Assembly: GCF_009495745.1 (NCBI RefSeq)
Contig: NZ_WIDQ01000012.1
Location: forward strand, 62,001 to 126,000
Length of the DNA: 64,000 nucleotides
Reading direction: 5' to 3'
Origin: Niveispirillum sp. SYP-B3756
GTDB lineage: Bacteria > Pseudomonadota > Alphaproteobacteria > Azospirillales > Azospirillaceae
This document shows positions 50,327 through 59,126 of the stretch, piece by piece. The translations under genes were made by a program, and so were the position numbers. Under the pieces are notes generated by a model. The model worked only from the letters and a program-made list of their open reading frames with translations. It was not told where the DNA came from and ran no database searches. How positions within the stretch are numbered: position 1 is the stretch's first letter; each line of letters begins with the position of its first letter.

Positions 50327-50890
50327 TCACTTCACCAGCCGCAGCAACTCCTTGAATTCCGGCCGATCATAGCGCTCCAGCCATTCGAACACCACCATCT
50401 CTGCCGTTACCAGTTCAACCCGGTGATGGCGTAGCCGGTCCAGTGCGGCGGCCTTGTCGGACGGGTGGCGGGAGCCGACGGCATCCACCACCACCGCCAC
50501 CTTCAAGCCCAAGCCTGTCAGGCCCAGGGCCGTCTGCAGCACGCATATATGCGCTTCCGTCCCACAGAGCAGCACGGTTCCCCCGGCGGCGGCCCAGGCC
50601 AGGAAATCGCCCTGGTTGCTGGCGGCGAAATGCACCTTGCCGAAACGCAGCGGCACCAGGGTGGCCAGCCGGGCGGTGGTGGGGCCGATGCCGGCCGGGT
50701 TCTGTTCCGTGGCGGCCAGGGGAATACCCAGCCGATGTGCGGCGCGGGCCAGCAATTCGCACCGTGCCACCACCTGTTCAGCCCCATCGATGGCGGCCAG
50801 CAGCCGGTCCTGCACGTCAATGATGACCAGCCGGCTGTTCCCGGTCAGCACCAGCGGGGTGGGGGCGGAGCGATCGGCGGGGCCTGACAT
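50327..50890 (-). CDS. Isochorismatase-family cysteine hydrolase
   Basis: Protein of 187 residues; the ATG at 50890 has AAGGG 9 nt upstream (ATG at 50896 also possible). It has the isochorismatase/nicotinamidase fold: LVIIDVQDRLLAAI with the catalytic Asp, FGKVHFAASNQGDF with the Lys, and LLCGTEAHICVLQTALGL with the nucleophilic Cys in a G-x-x-x-x-x-C context. The family hydrolyses amides, isochorismate or ureido groups; the substrate is unknown. Confidence 0.85.
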   Translation of the reverse strand: MSGPADRSAPTPLVLTGNSRLVIIDVQDRLLAAIDGAEQVVARCELLARAAHRLGIPLAATEQNPAGIGPTTARLATLVPLRFGKVHFAASNQGDFLAWAAAGGTVLLCGTEAHICVLQTALGLTGLGLKVAVVVDAVGSRHPSDKAAALDRLRHHRVELVTAEMVVFEWLERYDRPEFKELLRLVK

Positions 50891-51021
50891 GGGCATGATC
50901 CCTTGCTGCAAGGCCGCCATGCGGCGGCAGGGACGGCGCTGTGAGCCGTGTCACTGAGGGCCGGGGAGCCCTGGATTAGGTTTTCAGCAACCTCACCTCC
51001 ATCTTAACAGGAACCAGGGCC

Positions 51022-51270
51022 ATGCGCCGCTTATCATTGGCGGGCACGGGATTGCTGTTGCTTCTCGGCGCCTGCACCACCACCCCGAATAGCCTCACCG
51101 CCTACGCCCCCCTGCAGGTGGCGGACGAACATCCCGGTTTTGCCGGCTGTGCCGCCGCTGTGCAGGCGTCATATCCTGGCGTGCAGGCGGTTGATGCCCG
51201 CGTTACCGCCCTGCAGCAGTGCCTGGCCCGCAATCCAGGTGCTGGCCCGCAGGCTATGCGGTTGAGCTGA
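51022..51270 (+). CDS. Small lipoprotein, uncharacterised
   Basis: Protein of 82 residues with signal and lipobox LLLLGAC (Cys18). The mature part TTTPNSLTAYAPLQVADEHPGFAGCAAAVQASYPG... has two further cysteines, in FAGCAAA and QQCLARNPG, likely a disulfide. Function unknown. Confidence 0.7.
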   Translation: MRRLSLAGTGLLLLLGACTTTPNSLTAYAPLQVADEHPGFAGCAAAVQASYPGVQAVDARVTALQQCLARNPGAGPQAMRLS

Positions 51271-51507
51271 TAAGCGGATTTCCCCTGCGAAAATAGATAT
51301 TGACAGGTGAAAGAGTGGCGGAAAACCAAGCATATAAAGGTATTCTGTTCAAGCAAGTTTCAAACGATTGCATGGTAATGACGCATTGAAATAAATCTGA
51401 AATTTGTCTGCGCAAATATTGTCACGGTTGGGGCCTATAAGCCGGGTTGTCCCGGCGGCCCTTGATGGCCGTGGGGCTGTTGCCAATCCCACCCCACAGG
51501 TTGACCG

Positions 51508-54123
51508 ATGCACCGGACTTTCCTGCTGCGCAGCGCTTCTGCGCTGGCGCTTTGCCTTGCCTGCGTCCCGGCCATGACGGCCTTCGCCGATGTCGCCCCC
51601 GCGACGGAGGAGATGGAAGAAATCGTCGTCACCGGCACCTATAGCCGCAGCCTGCAGGCCGCCCGCGATGTGAAGCGCAATGCCGACAAGGTGGTGGATT
51701 CGGTCTCCTCCGAAGATATCGGCAAGTTTCCCAACCAGAATGTGGCGGAGGCGCTGCAACTGGTGACCGGCATCACCATGACCCGCAGCCGCAGCGAGGG
51801 TCTGGATATTGCCGTGCGCGGTCTGGCCTCCAACTTCCAGACCACCCAGCTGAACGGCCGTTCCGTTGCCGTGAACGAGAATGCAGAGAATGGCGGCGTC
51901 AATGGCCGCCAGTTCCGCTTTGACGTGCTGCCGCCGGAACTGGTTTCCCGCATCGATGTGGTGAAGTCCCCCACGGCCGACATGAATGAAGGGGCCATCG
52001 GCGGCAATATCGATGTGCGCACCGTGCGCCCGTTCGATCTGGGCACCACCGTCAGCGGCACGGTCCAGGGCAGCTATTCCGACCTGCGGGAAAAGACTGA
52101 TCCGTCGGCCTCCGGCATTGTCTCCTGGGTGAACGACGACAAGAGCCTGGGACTGCTGCTGGCCGGCTCCTACATGAAGCGCTCCGTTCGCCAGGACCGC
52201 GAATACAGCACCGGCTTTGAGATCAAGAAGGGCTGGTCCTCCCTGTTCGGCGGCGATACCTGGACGCCGACCCGCATCCGCCCGACCATCGAGCAGGAAG
52301 ACCGCAAGCGCTACACCGTCGCCGGCGCCCTGCAATGGCAGCCGGACGCGCGCTGGGAAACCAATGTCGATCTGCTGTTCTCCCGTCTGCGCAACGACTA
52401 TGACGAATACGGCATCGATATTTACCCCGGCGACAGTGCTGCCAAGCCGCGCCCCGGCAGCTTCACCATCAAGAATGGCACCCTGGTGAAGGGCACCTTT
52501 GACAATGTTTTCACCATGGCATCGCGGGAAACCTCGGGCCAGCGCCATGACCTTTACGTGGCGGGCCTGAACCAGAAATTCACCAGCGGTGACGGCTGGA
52601 TCGTGGATATGGATGTCTCCTACTCCAAGGCGCATTCCATCAGCGAAGACCCGATCTCCCGCACCCGGTTGCAGACCTATCTGCCGCTGACCATGGATTT
52701 CAGCCGTGGTTACAAGAATGCTTATGATCTGATCACCAGTACCGATCTGAACAACCCGGCCTCCTATGTCGGCCGCCGGCTGGAATATCGGATGCAGGAC
52801 AGCAACGATACCGATTGGGGCGGGCGTCTGGATGTGACGCGCGAACTGAATATGGGGCCGCTGGCCAGCATCCAGGTGGGTGGCGAATATCGCAAGCGGG
52901 AGCGTGATTATTTCCGCCGCGACATCACCAGCAGCGCCGGTGTTGCCAATGTGCCGGGCGGCAGCTTCTCCAGCGATCTGTTCGACAGCTTCCCCTATAG
53001 CGACTTCCTGTCCGACTATAGCGGCAATTTCCCGCGCACCTGGCTGGTGCCGGATGGCAAGGCCTTCTTCGCCAAATACTGGAACAAGGCGCTGGAAAGC
53101 ACGGCGCTGACGGCGGCTGACAAGGCCAACAGCTTCAATGTGCAGGAAGAAATCTGGGGCGGCTATGCCCGCCTGAATATGGAGACGGAGCTGGGCTCCA
53201 TCCCCGTCAGTGCCAATCTGGGTGGCCGTCTGGTCAATACCCAGCAGATTTCGGCCGGCCATGCCAGCAATGGCACCAATGCCACCCCGGTGCGGTATGA
53301 GAAGGACTATACCAAGTTCCTGCCCAGCCTGAACGTCAAGGCCGACCTGACCGACGATCTGGTGGGCCGGTTCAGCGTGGCCCGCGTGCTGACCCGCCCC
53401 AACCTGGGCGATATCGCCCCGCGCCTGACCATTTCCAACGATGCCCCCACCGGCAGCGGTGGCAACCCCAACCTGAACCCCTATCTGGCCACCCAGTATG
53501 ATGCGACGCTGGAATGGTACTTCGCCAAGGATGCGGCGCTGACCGGCGGTGTCTTCTATAAGAAGCTGGACAGCTATATCACGGCCCGCAACACCCAGAT
53601 CGACGTGCCGGGCCGTGGCGATATCCGTGTCACCACCCTGACCAATGGCGGCGATGCCGAGGTGCGCGGGTTTGAGCTGGCCTATCAGCAGGTCATGAGC
53701 TTCCTGCCGGCCCCGTTCGACGGGCTGGGCGTGCAGGCCAATTACACCCATGCCGATGTGAAGACCGAATTCGTCACCGGTACCCGCACCGTGCGTGACC
53801 TGCTGCCGGGCCTGTCCAAGGACAGCTATAATTTGGTCGGCTTCTACGAACTGGGGCCGTTCGGTGCCCGCGCCAGTTACTCCTGGCGTAGCGCTTATAT
53901 GGCTGGTTTCGGTAACGAGGTCAGTTCCGACACCAATGTGGATGATTTCGGCACCCTGGATGCCAGCCTTTCCTATGCTGTCACCGAGAATATCACGCTG
54001 ACACTGGAAGGCACCAACCTGACCGGGGCCGCCATCTACAACTATGGCAACGACAAGAACCAGCCGCGCGAGATTTATTACTATGGCCGTCGCTATACGG
54101 CCGGCGTGCGGGCGAAGTTCTGA
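51508..54123 (+). CDS. TonB-dependent receptor (Caulobacter/Xanthomonas-type)
   Basis: Protein of 871 residues. Signal peptide ending near AFADVAPAT, TonB box MEEIVVTGTYS at about 35-45, and a plug domain with SVSSEDIGKFPNQNVAEALQLVTGITMTRSRSEGLDIAVRGLASNFQTTQLNGRSVAV...INVVKSP-like RIDVVKSPTADMNEGAIGGNIDVRT. A long barrel ends in YGRRYTAGVRAKF. The plug style fits the large family of carbohydrate-linked TonB receptors. It may be coupled to the downstream DeoR/MFS pair, suggesting sugar uptake (inference). Confidence 0.93.
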   Translation: MHRTFLLRSASALALCLACVPAMTAFADVAPATEEMEEIVVTGTYSRSLQAARDVKRNADKVVDSVSSEDIGKFPNQNVAEALQLVTGITMTRSRSEGLDIAVRGLASNFQTTQLNGRSVAVNENAENGGVNGRQFRFDVLPPELVSRIDVVKSPTADMNEGAIGGNIDVRTVRPFDLGTTVSGTVQGSYSDLREKTDPSASGIVSWVNDDKSLGLLLAGSYMKRSVRQDREYSTGFEIKKGWSSLFGGDTWTPTRIRPTIEQEDRKRYTVAGALQWQPDARWETNVDLLFSRLRNDYDEYGIDIYPGDSAAKPRPGSFTIKNGTLVKGTFDNVFTMASRETSGQRHDLYVAGLNQKFTSGDGWIVDMDVSYSKAHSISEDPISRTRLQTYLPLTMDFSRGYKNAYDLITSTDLNNPASYVGRRLEYRMQDSNDTDWGGRLDVTRELNMGPLASIQVGGEYRKRERDYFRRDITSSAGVANVPGGSFSSDLFDSFPYSDFLSDYSGNFPRTWLVPDGKAFFAKYWNKALESTALTAADKANSFNVQEEIWGGYARLNMETELGSIPVSANLGGRLVNTQQISAGHASNGTNATPVRYEKDYTKFLPSLNVKADLTDDLVGRFSVARVLTRPNLGDIAPRLTISNDAPTGSGGNPNLNPYLATQYDATLEWYFAKDAALTGGVFYKKLDSYITARNTQIDVPGRGDIRVTTLTNGGDAEVRGFELAYQQVMSFLPAPFDGLGVQANYTHADVKTEFVTGTRTVRDLLPGLSKDSYNLVGFYELGPFGARASYSWRSAYMAGFGNEVSSDTNVDDFGTLDASLSYAVTENITLTLEGTNLTGAAIYNYGNDKNQPREIYYYGRRYTAGVRAKF

Positions 54124-54134
54124 TCAGGCGTGAC

Positions 54135-54164
54135 GGCGGGCCGCAGCAGATCGGCCCGCCTTTT
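54135..54164 (+). terminator. Terminator 1 after the TonB receptor
   Basis: GGCGGGCC/GGCCCGCC 8-bp stem (54135-54142, 54153-54160) followed by TTTT. Confidence 0.8.
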
Positions 54165-54171
54165 ATGTCAT

Positions 54172-54204
54172 AAGCCGGCCGGTTCATTACCGGTCGGCTT
54201 TTTT
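54172..54204 (+). terminator. Terminator 2 after the TonB receptor
   Basis: AAGCCGGCCGGT/ACCGGTCGGCTT 12-bp stem with one mismatch, followed by four more T residues. The tandem terminators isolate the DeoR gene. Confidence 0.8.
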
Positions 54205-54302
54205 GCTGTTGAGGCTTGCACGTTTGTGCATGTTTGTCCTTGCTGTTGACCGCGGTTTGAACGATAGTCCGCCCTGACAATGATTGCGATGCGTCCCCTT
54301 CC

Positions 54303-55079
54303 ATGGCCAACCTGCCCATCCTGCCCGAAGAACGACACCGTCTGATCCGTCAGCGCCTGGAGGCGCAGGGGCGGGTGCTGGCGGTCGATCTGGCGCGAGA
54401 CCTCAATATCTCCGAAGATACGATCCGGCGCGATCTGCGCGAACTGGCGGCGCTGGGCCATTGCCAGCGCGTCTATGGCGGGGCGCTGCGCCTGTCGCCG
54501 GCATCGGGTGACCTGCAGACCCGACAGCGCCAGAACCCGGAGGGCAAGGCCCTGGTAGCGCGGCGGGCGGTGGGGTTGGTGCAGCCGGGACAGGTGCTGT
54601 TCCTGGATGCCGGCAGCACCAACCGCGCCATTGCCGAGGCTTTGCCCGATCATGCCGATTTGACCGTGATTACCAACGCACCGGATATCGCGCTGGCTCT
54701 GGCCTGGCGGCCCGGCTTCACGGTCATCCAGGTGGGGGGACTGCTGAACCCGTCTGTCGGGGGTACGCTGGGCGCCCGCGCGGTGCGGGAAGTGGCGGAT
54801 TATGCCGCCGATCTCTGCTTTGTGGGTGTCTGTGCGGTCTCTGCCGAGGCGGGCCTGCGCTGTTTCGCCCTGGAAGATGCCGAATTCAAACGCGCCGTGA
54901 TTGCCGCCAGCCGCGCCGTGGCGGTGGCGGTGACGGCGGAGAAGGTGGGAACCGCTGCCTCTTTCCATGTCGCCGATCTGGCTACCATTGATCATCTGAT
55001 CGTGGGGGGGGATGTGCCGGATGCGGCGCTGGCCCCGTTGCTGGATGCCGGCCTTGCCATTCTTCAGGCTGCCGCCTGA
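54303..55079 (+). CDS. DeoR-family transcriptional regulator
   Basis: Protein of 258 residues. N-terminal helix-turn-helix (ERHRLIRQRLEAQGRVLAVDLARDLNISEDTIRRDLRELAALG) then the DeoRC sugar-phosphate sensing domain with LFLDAGSTNRAIAEAL and the KVG...F motif KVGTAASFHVADLATI. Such proteins repress sugar catabolic or transport genes until a phosphorylated sugar binds. It directly precedes an MFS gene (30 bp), its probable target. Confidence 0.93.
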   Translation: MANLPILPEERHRLIRQRLEAQGRVLAVDLARDLNISEDTIRRDLRELAALGHCQRVYGGALRLSPASGDLQTRQRQNPEGKALVARRAVGLVQPGQVLFLDAGSTNRAIAEALPDHADLTVITNAPDIALALAWRPGFTVIQVGGLLNPSVGGTLGARAVREVADYAADLCFVGVCAVSAEAGLRCFALEDAEFKRAVIAASRAVAVAVTAEKVGTAASFHVADLATIDHLIVGGDVPDAALAPLLDAGLAILQAAA

Positions 55080-55109
55080 CCCTCGACCTGCTTTGTCTTC
55101 AGGACCATC

Positions 55110-56258
55110 ATGACTGCGCTTTCTTCCCCGGTTCCCGCCCCCTCAGCCGCTCAATTCGCCACGCGGCTGGTCTTTCTGGTCGCCGGCTTCGGCACGGCGA
55201 CATGGGCGCCGCTGGTTCCCTTTGCCAAATCCCGCATCGGCATGGATGCCGGCACGCTGGGGTTGGTGCTGCTGGCGCTGGGCGGCGGGTCGATCCTGAT
55301 GATGCCGCTGGCGGGGCAGTTGGCGGCACGGTTTGGCTGCCGTGCCACCATCATGGTTTCCGGCCTGATTGCCACGGCGATCCTGCCCCTGCTGGCCGTC
55401 GCGCCGGATCTCTGGTGGCTGGTGCCGGGCCTGTTCCTGTTCGGGGCCAGTATCGGCACCATGGATGTGGCCATCAATGTGCAGGCCATCATTGTAGAGC
55501 GGGATAGCGGCCGGCCGATGATGTCGGGCTTCCATGCCCTGTTCAGCCTGGGCGGCATTGTCGGGGCGGCCGGGATGGCGGCCATGCTGGGGTTGGGCGC
55601 TTCTCCGCTGGTGGCGACGCTGACCATGCTGGCGGCCATGATGGCGCTGCTGTTCCTCTCGCAAGGGGGGCTGCTGCCCTATGGCAGCAGGTCCGATGGT
55701 CCGGCCTTTGCCCTGCCGCGCGGCATCGTGCTGTTGCTGGGTATTCTCTGTTTCATCAGCTTTCTGGCTGAGGGTGCCATGCTGGACTGGAGTGCCGTGT
55801 TCCTGACCGGCGCGCACCAGATGCCGACGGCCTATGCCGGCCTGGGCTATGCTGCCTTTGCCGGGGCGATGACGGCGGGCCGTTTCCTGGGGGACCGCAT
55901 CGTGCATCGTTTCGGCCCTGTCACCGTCCTGTCGGCCGGCGGTTTCATCGCGGCGCTGGGCTTCATTGTCGCCACCCTGGCCCCGGTCTGGGAACTGGTG
56001 CTGGCCGGTTATGCGCTGGTGGGGATCGGCGCGTCCAACATTGTGCCGATCCTGTTCACCAGCGCCGGCCGCCAGCGCACCATGCCGGTGGGTCTGGCGC
56101 TGCCGGCCGTGTCAACCCTTGGCTATGCTGGCATCCTGGCCGGTCCCGCCGCCATCGGCTTCGTCGCCCATCTCAGTAGCCTGTCCACGGCTTTTCTGCT
56201 GCTGGCCGTCGGTTTGATCGGCGTCGGCGTTGGCGGTCGCTGGCTGCGCCGGCTGTAA
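55110..56258 (+). CDS. MFS transporter (YbjJ/fucose permease-like)
   Basis: Protein of 382 residues with about twelve membrane helices. The start TRLVFLVAGFGTATWAPLVPFAKSRIGMDAGTLGLVLLALGGGSILMMPLAGQLAARFGCRATI resembles the YbjJ/FucP-like branch of MFS. Likely a sugar or small metabolite transporter under control of the DeoR protein upstream. It converges with the GPH transporter gene. Confidence 0.85.
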   Translation: MTALSSPVPAPSAAQFATRLVFLVAGFGTATWAPLVPFAKSRIGMDAGTLGLVLLALGGGSILMMPLAGQLAARFGCRATIMVSGLIATAILPLLAVAPDLWWLVPGLFLFGASIGTMDVAINVQAIIVERDSGRPMMSGFHALFSLGGIVGAAGMAAMLGLGASPLVATLTMLAAMMALLFLSQGGLLPYGSRSDGPAFALPRGIVLLLGILCFISFLAEGAMLDWSAVFLTGAHQMPTAYAGLGYAAFAGAMTAGRFLGDRIVHRFGPVTVLSAGGFIAALGFIVATLAPVWELVLAGYALVGIGASNIVPILFTSAGRQRTMPVGLALPAVSTLGYAGILAGPAAIGFVAHLSSLSTAFLLLAVGLIGVGVGGRWLRRL

Positions 56259-56275
56259 TATCCGGGGTCATTGCC

Positions 56276-57583
56276 TCAATCCCCCAGCTTGGGCGCGATG
56301 CGGTGCAGGTGGCGCAGGGGCAGCAGACTGGCCAGCAGGATCAGGCCGGGGATGATGGCGAACAGCCAGGGGATGGCGGTCACTGCTTCGGCCGCCTGCG
56401 CCACCCCGCCTTCGACATAGCCGACAAGGCCCAGCATCAGGGCGGCCAGCGCGCCGCCCAGCGCCATGCCCAATTTTTCCCCCGCCACCCAGATGCCGGC
56501 AAACAGGCCGGCATGGCGGGCGCCGGCGGCTTTGTCCTCTGCCTCCGTCGCCGCCGGCAGCAATGACAGGGGCAGCAATTGCTGTCCGGCCTGCCCGATT
56601 CCGGCGGCCAGGGCTGCCAGACAGGCCAGCACGATATTGCCGGTGACGACGCTGAACAGGGCGGCAGAACCGGCGGCACAGACGATAGAGGCCAGCAGAT
56701 AGGCCCGCATCGCCCCCGCCCAGGCCCGTATCCGCACCCAGACAGGCATGGTCAGGATGCTGCCCGCCGTCATGGCGACGAACAGCACCGATACCATGCT
56801 GGCGGGGGCCTTCATCACATGCTGGACGGCATAGGGCAGCAGGGCGGCGCTGACGGCGATAGAAACCATCTGCACCACATAGGAAATCCACAGCCAGCGA
56901 TAGGCCCGGTTGCCCAACAGATGGCGCAGCGGATGCTGGGTCCGCGGCGCTGGTGCCGGTTTCACCTGCCGGAAACCACGGGCCGCCAGCCCCGCCGTCA
57001 GCATCACCAACCCGCCCAGCAGGGCGATCGCCAGCCCCATATGGGCGAAACCCTGCCGTCCGCCGCCATTGCTTTCCACCAGCAGCGGGGCCAGCCCGCC
57101 CGCCGTCAGCACGCCGACACCGACAAAGGCCATGCGCCAGGCCACCACGCGGGTGCGGGTGACCGGATCGTCCGACACCTCCCCCGGCATGGTGACAAAG
57201 GGGATGGCGAAGATGGAGTAAGCGCTGGTGCAGAGCAGGAAACTGACCGTCACCCAGGCCAGCGTCAGCCGCCAATCATCCAGCACAGGCGGGGCGAACA
57301 GCAGGGCGAAGCTGGGCGGAAACAGGCAGGCCCCCACCAGCAGCCAGGGCCAACGTCGCCCGCTTTTCAGGCGTGCCCGGTCGGACAGCAGGCCGACCGT
57401 GGGATCGAAGATGAATTCCCAGGCCTTGGGCAACAGCACCGCCAGCCCCGCCCAGGCCGGAGGGACCGCCAGCGTCTCGGTCAGGAAAAACAGCAGCAGC
57501 AATTGCGGCGTGACCACGAAACTGGCCGCAGCAATGGAACCGGCGCCATAGGCGGCGGCACGGGCATGGGTGACCTGGGCCAT
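56276..57583 (-). CDS. GPH-family (MelB-like) sugar/cation symporter
   Basis: Protein of 435 residues, twelve membrane helices. The start YGAGSIAAASFVVTPQLLLLFFLTETLAVPPAWAGLAVLLPKAWEFIFDPTVGLLSDRARLKSGRRWPWLLVGA contains the GPH hallmark D-P-x-x-G-x-x-x-D-R-x-x-x-x-G-R-R. Likely couples uptake of a glycoside or related compound to cation flow. The stop of the upstream aldehyde dehydrogenase lies 11 bp before its start, so the two are cotranscribed. Confidence 0.88.
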   Translation of the reverse strand: MAQVTHARAAAYGAGSIAAASFVVTPQLLLLFFLTETLAVPPAWAGLAVLLPKAWEFIFDPTVGLLSDRARLKSGRRWPWLLVGACLFPPSFALLFAPPVLDDWRLTLAWVTVSFLLCTSAYSIFAIPFVTMPGEVSDDPVTRTRVVAWRMAFVGVGVLTAGGLAPLLVESNGGGRQGFAHMGLAIALLGGLVMLTAGLAARGFRQVKPAPAPRTQHPLRHLLGNRAYRWLWISYVVQMVSIAVSAALLPYAVQHVMKAPASMVSVLFVAMTAGSILTMPVWVRIRAWAGAMRAYLLASIVCAAGSAALFSVVTGNIVLACLAALAAGIGQAGQQLLPLSLLPAATEAEDKAAGARHAGLFAGIWVAGEKLGMALGGALAALMLGLVGYVEGGVAQAAEAVTAIPWLFAIIPGLILLASLLPLRHLHRIAPKLGD

Positions 57584-57594
57584 GGGGGTATCCT

Positions 57595-59010
57595 TCAGCG
57601 GCCGATCAGCAGGCGCAGTAATTTCCGATGCAACCCGTTCAAGGGTGGGCGGATCAGCCGGTCGGTGCGGGGGCCGCCCCGCCGGAAGACCGGCTTCAGA
57701 TGGCTGAAATTGTCGAACCCGTCCCGCCCGTGATAGCGGCCCATGCCGCTGGGGCCGACGCCGCCAAAGGGCAGGTCGTCCACCGCCACATGGATCAGCG
57801 TGTCATTGATGCTGACACCCCCTGCATGGGTGCGGGCCAGCACCCGGTCAATCACCCCGCCATCGCGCCCGAACAGATAGAGCGCCAAGGGCCGGTCCCG
57901 CCCATTGATCTGGGCCAGGGCCGTTTCCAGATCATCATAGGGGATGATGGGCAGCAGTGGGGCGAACAGCTCCTCCCGCATCAGGGCGATATCCGCCGGT
58001 GGATCGATGATGGCGGATGGCACAAGGTCTGAGCCGGGTGGCGGGGCGCAGAGCGGCTCCACCCGCAGGCCCCGGCTTCGTGCCTCCGCCAGCAGGGTTT
58101 GGGCCCGCTCCCGGCCGCGCGCGCCGAAAATCACGCTCATCGCCGACGCGCCATTGCGGGCGGGGAAATAGGTGGCAGCACTTTGCTGGATGGCTGTCAG
58201 AAATGGTTCCAGTGCCGGACGGGGCAGCAGCACATAATCCGGTGCCACACAGGTCTGCCCGGCATTGGTCAGCTTGCCATAGGCGATATCGGCGGCGGCG
58301 GATGCCACATCGGCATCCGGCAACAGCAGGGCCGGCGATTTGCCGCCCAGTTCCAGCGTCACCGGCGTCAGGTTGGCGGCTGCTGCCTGCATCACCATCC
58401 GCCCGACACGGGTGGACCCGGTGAACAGTAGATGGTCCAGCGGCAGCCCGGCAAAGCGCATCCCCAGTTCTGGCCCACCGGAAACGCAGGCGGCGACGGT
58501 GCCGGGCAGGGCCTGGGCCAGCAGGTCGGCGATCAGGGCCGTGGTGCGCGGGGTCAGTTCCGATGGTTTCAGCAGCACCCGGTTGCCGGCGGCCAGAATG
58601 CTGGCCAGGGGACAGAGCGCCAGTTGCAGCGGATAGTTCCAGGGGGCGATTACCCCCACCACCCCCAGCGGCTGGGGTTCTATCCAGGCGCTGCCCGGTT
58701 GCAGGGTCAACGGCACCGACCGTCGCCGTCGCTTCATCCAGCCTTTCAGGTGTTTTTTGGCATGGCGCAGGGCGGCGATGGTGACGAAGATTTCCGCAAA
58801 CAGGGTTTCATGCGCCAAGCGTCCGCCGAAATCCGCATCGATGGCGGCAACAATCTCATCCTGCCGCTTCGCCAGCCCGTCCGCCAAGGCGGTCAGCCAC
58901 CCGCGCCGGGTGGCGATATCGGGAAACGGATCGGCCTGGGCCGCCGCGCGCAGCCGGGCGAAGGTGGCATCCAGGGTATCGGTTGTGTCCGGAGGGGGTA
59001 GGGGCGGCAC
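57595..59010 (-). CDS. Aldehyde dehydrogenase (coniferyl aldehyde dehydrogenase-like)
   Basis: Protein of 471 residues. A GTG start at 59010 is chosen (AGGA at 8 nt) because the frame upstream runs through the terminator of the TonB gene. Motifs: PLGVVGVIAPWNYPLQL, LLKPSELTPRTTALI (NAD site), FTGSTRVGRMVMQAA, VTLELGGKSPALLLPDAD (catalytic Glu region) and NAGQTCVAPDYVLL with the nucleophile Cys. The length and LPFGGVGPSGMGRYHGRDGFDNFSHLKPV ending match the coniferyl aldehyde dehydrogenase branch. It oxidises an aldehyde to the acid; the substrate may come from the adjacent oxidase cluster. Confidence 0.9.
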   Translation of the reverse strand: MPPLPPPDTTDTLDATFARLRAAAQADPFPDIATRRGWLTALADGLAKRQDEIVAAIDADFGGRLAHETLFAEIFVTIAALRHAKKHLKGWMKRRRRSVPLTLQPGSAWIEPQPLGVVGVIAPWNYPLQLALCPLASILAAGNRVLLKPSELTPRTTALIADLLAQALPGTVAACVSGGPELGMRFAGLPLDHLLFTGSTRVGRMVMQAAAANLTPVTLELGGKSPALLLPDADVASAAADIAYGKLTNAGQTCVAPDYVLLPRPALEPFLTAIQQSAATYFPARNGASAMSVIFGARGRERAQTLLAEARSRGLRVEPLCAPPPGSDLVPSAIIDPPADIALMREELFAPLLPIIPYDDLETALAQINGRDRPLALYLFGRDGGVIDRVLARTHAGGVSINDTLIHVAVDDLPFGGVGPSGMGRYHGRDGFDNFSHLKPVFRRGGPRTDRLIRPPLNGLHRKLLRLLIGR

Positions 59011-59050
59011 GGCAGAATTCCTGGCAGGGGGACTAGGGGGGGGGAGGAAC

Positions 59051-59093
59051 AAAAATCTCCCCGCCATCCCAAATATTGCCGGGATGGCGGGGA
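59051..59093 (-). terminator. Rho-independent terminator of the second TonB receptor
   Basis: TCCCCGCCATCCC/GGGATGGCGGGGA 13-bp stem (59058-59070, 59081-59093); on the minus strand a GATTTTTG tail follows. Confidence 0.85.
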
Positions 59094-59126
59094 AGAGAGG
59101 GGGGCGGCGGGAAGCAGCCATCCCCC